Origin: Candidatus Zixiibacteriota bacterium
GTDB lineage: Bacteria > Zixibacteria > MSB-5A5 > GN15 > JACZUZ01
DNA length: 64,000 nucleotides
Assembly (NCBI GenBank): GCA_024280835.1
Contig: JAJRPJ010000009.1
Coordinates: 1 to 64,000, forward strand
Reading direction: 5' to 3'
Shown: in pieces, positions 63,237-64,000 of the stretch
Position numbering within the stretch: the first letter of the stretch is position 1
How the letters are laid out: every line of letters begins with the position of its first letter
Program-made: the position numbers and the translations under genes
Notes under the pieces: generated by a model
What the model was told of the DNA's origin: nothing
Seen by the model: the letters and a program-made list of their open reading frames with translations, nothing else
Database searches by the model: none

Positions 63237-64000
63237 CTAGTATTCCTGCCAGCTCGACCCTGCGGAAATAGTCAGGGCAATCAACGTCCAATTGAATACC
63301 AGGGACGTGCCTCCATAACTCAAGAAAGGCAACGGTAGTCCAGTCACTGGTGTCACACCGATTGTCATCCCAATATTAACAAACACTTGAAAGAGGATAA
63401 TTGTTGCAGCGCCAAAGACAAGATACGAAGAAAATTTTGAGCGGCACTTTAGAGCTATACGAACCATGCGGTAGAGTAAGTATAGAAATAGTCCAAGAAC
63501 TATCAACGCTCCCAAGAATCCGAACTCTTCACCTAAGACTGAAAAAATAAAGTCGGTGTGTCGCTCGGGTAAGAATTCGAGACGACTTTGAGTTGATTGG
63601 AGGAAGCCTTTGCCTGTCATGCCACCCGAGCCAATCGAAATTCGTGATTGAATAATCTGATACCCTGCGCCACGAGGGTCGCGGCCTGGATCAAGAAAAG
63701 TTAGGATGCGAAGTTTTTGGTAATTGTGGAGTCCATTCCAAATAAACGGTGTAATCACTCCGCAAGCAAGGTTGACCAAGACAGCCGTCGAGCCATAGAA
63801 TAGACCTGGTCGCAAGTAGAAAATCAGCGCTAGCAAGACTACAAAGAAAAGCGCCCAAGTGACAATATTTGCGCTAGCGATCATCGAGATTCCTGGCGAA
63901 AGAGACAATGCCAAATAGCCGATTGAAAGTCCCGCCCAAAACCAGATACCTATCAGGAGCGCGATGAAGACTAATGACGTCCCAAGATCGGGTTGCTTGA
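63237..64000 (-). CDS. rodA: rod-shape SEDS glycosyltransferase RodA, C-terminal part (5' end outside the window)
   Basis: The frame stays open to the window edge and reads KQPDLGTS at the very start, a RodA/FtsW signature. LDPGRDPRGAGYQIIQSRIS, then GGMTGKGFL, LEFLPERHTDFIFSVLGEEFG and GLPLPFLSYGGTSL follow. Six or so transmembrane helices are visible. RodA polymerises lipid II glycans with a class B PBP during cell elongation, so the cells are probably rods. Only the last about 254 residues are seen. The stop is at 63237. Confidence 0.95.
   Translation of the reverse strand, partial: KQPDLGTSLVFIALLIGIWFWAGLSIGYLALSLSPGISMIASANIVTWALFFVVLLALIFYLRPGLFYGSTAVLVNLACGVITPFIWNGLHNYQKLRILTFLDPGRDPRGAGYQIIQSRISIGSGGMTGKGFLQSTQSRLEFLPERHTDFIFSVLGEEFGFLGALIVLGLFLYLLYRMVRIALKCRSKFSSYLVFGAATIILFQVFVNIGMTIGVTPVTGLPLPFLSYGGTSLVFNWTLIALTISAGSSWQEY

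Overview
The window looks like a piece of a chromosome from an uncultured Gram-negative bacterium of the FCB (Fibrobacteres-Chlorobi-Bacteroidetes) side of the tree, possibly a Zixibacteria-like lineage. The evidence is indirect. Eight large secreted proteins end in the same paired dockerin-like module (NIADVTFLIARIF...GGPAPVCG), a style I associate with that group. There are outer-membrane beta-barrels, lipoproteins and a carboxypeptidase-regulatory/TonB-plug N-terminus, and tRNA genes lack an encoded CCA. The 16S rRNA fragment at the left edge would settle the taxonomy by a database search, which I could not run.

Layout. 1-1400: the 5' two thirds of a 16S rRNA gene on the minus strand, with its leader and a near-consensus promoter. 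1.6-6.1 kb: a stand-alone response regulator, tRNA-Thr, tRNA-Phe, a small membrane protein, a ROK-family sugar kinase and an outer-membrane barrel protein with a clear terminator. 7.1-16.1 kb: tRNA-His, a secreted metzincin protease with propeller and dockerin, a PiT phosphate transporter, and a 4-bp-overlapping pair of an M48 protease and a giant DUF2339-like membrane protein. 16.3-20.8 kb (plus strand): tRNA-Leu(UAA), rpmG (L33), an alpha/beta hydrolase, a methyltransferase and a GT-C-like membrane glycosyltransferase. 20.9-31.6 kb: a surface-protein region with a plug/VWA chimera, two small dockerin proteins, an FG-GAP/thrombospondin-3/dockerin protein and a subtilase. 32-38.2 kb: an AftB-like glycosyltransferase, a Na+/H+ antiporter, a response regulator broken by one in-frame stop, and two adjacent DUF1028 proteins. 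38.4-42.0 kb: a serB-serA-serC operon carrying the whole phosphorylated serine pathway, plus a lipoprotein-like gene. 42.3-46 kb: pepF followed by mobile debris (an IS3 transposase tail, a MITE with terminal inverted repeats and target-site duplication, and two copies of a 112-bp palindromic element, one of which replaces the 5' end of a gene). 46-53.2 kb: a TlpA-like lipoprotein, a second lipoprotein, a polysaccharide deacetylase, two receiver-domain proteins and a second subtilase. 53.5-64 kb: tRNA-Leu(GAG), secG, tpiA, a BNR-like dockerin protein, gapA, a beta-barrel protein, an aspartyl protease and the 3' part of rodA.

How it fits together. Housekeeping genes (rRNA, tRNAs, rpmG, secG, tpiA, gapA, ser genes, rodA) alternate with a large investment in secreted, calcium-binding, multidomain proteins that share one C-terminal tag. 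Several of them carry a cohesin-like beta-sandwich directly before the tag. The most interesting candidate system is this tag family: a common C-terminal Cys-containing dockerin pair on proteases, adhesin-like and propeller proteins, which may act as a surface-assembly or sorting module. The second is the set of extragenic palindromes and MITE-like elements that recur at 45, 55 and 59 kb.
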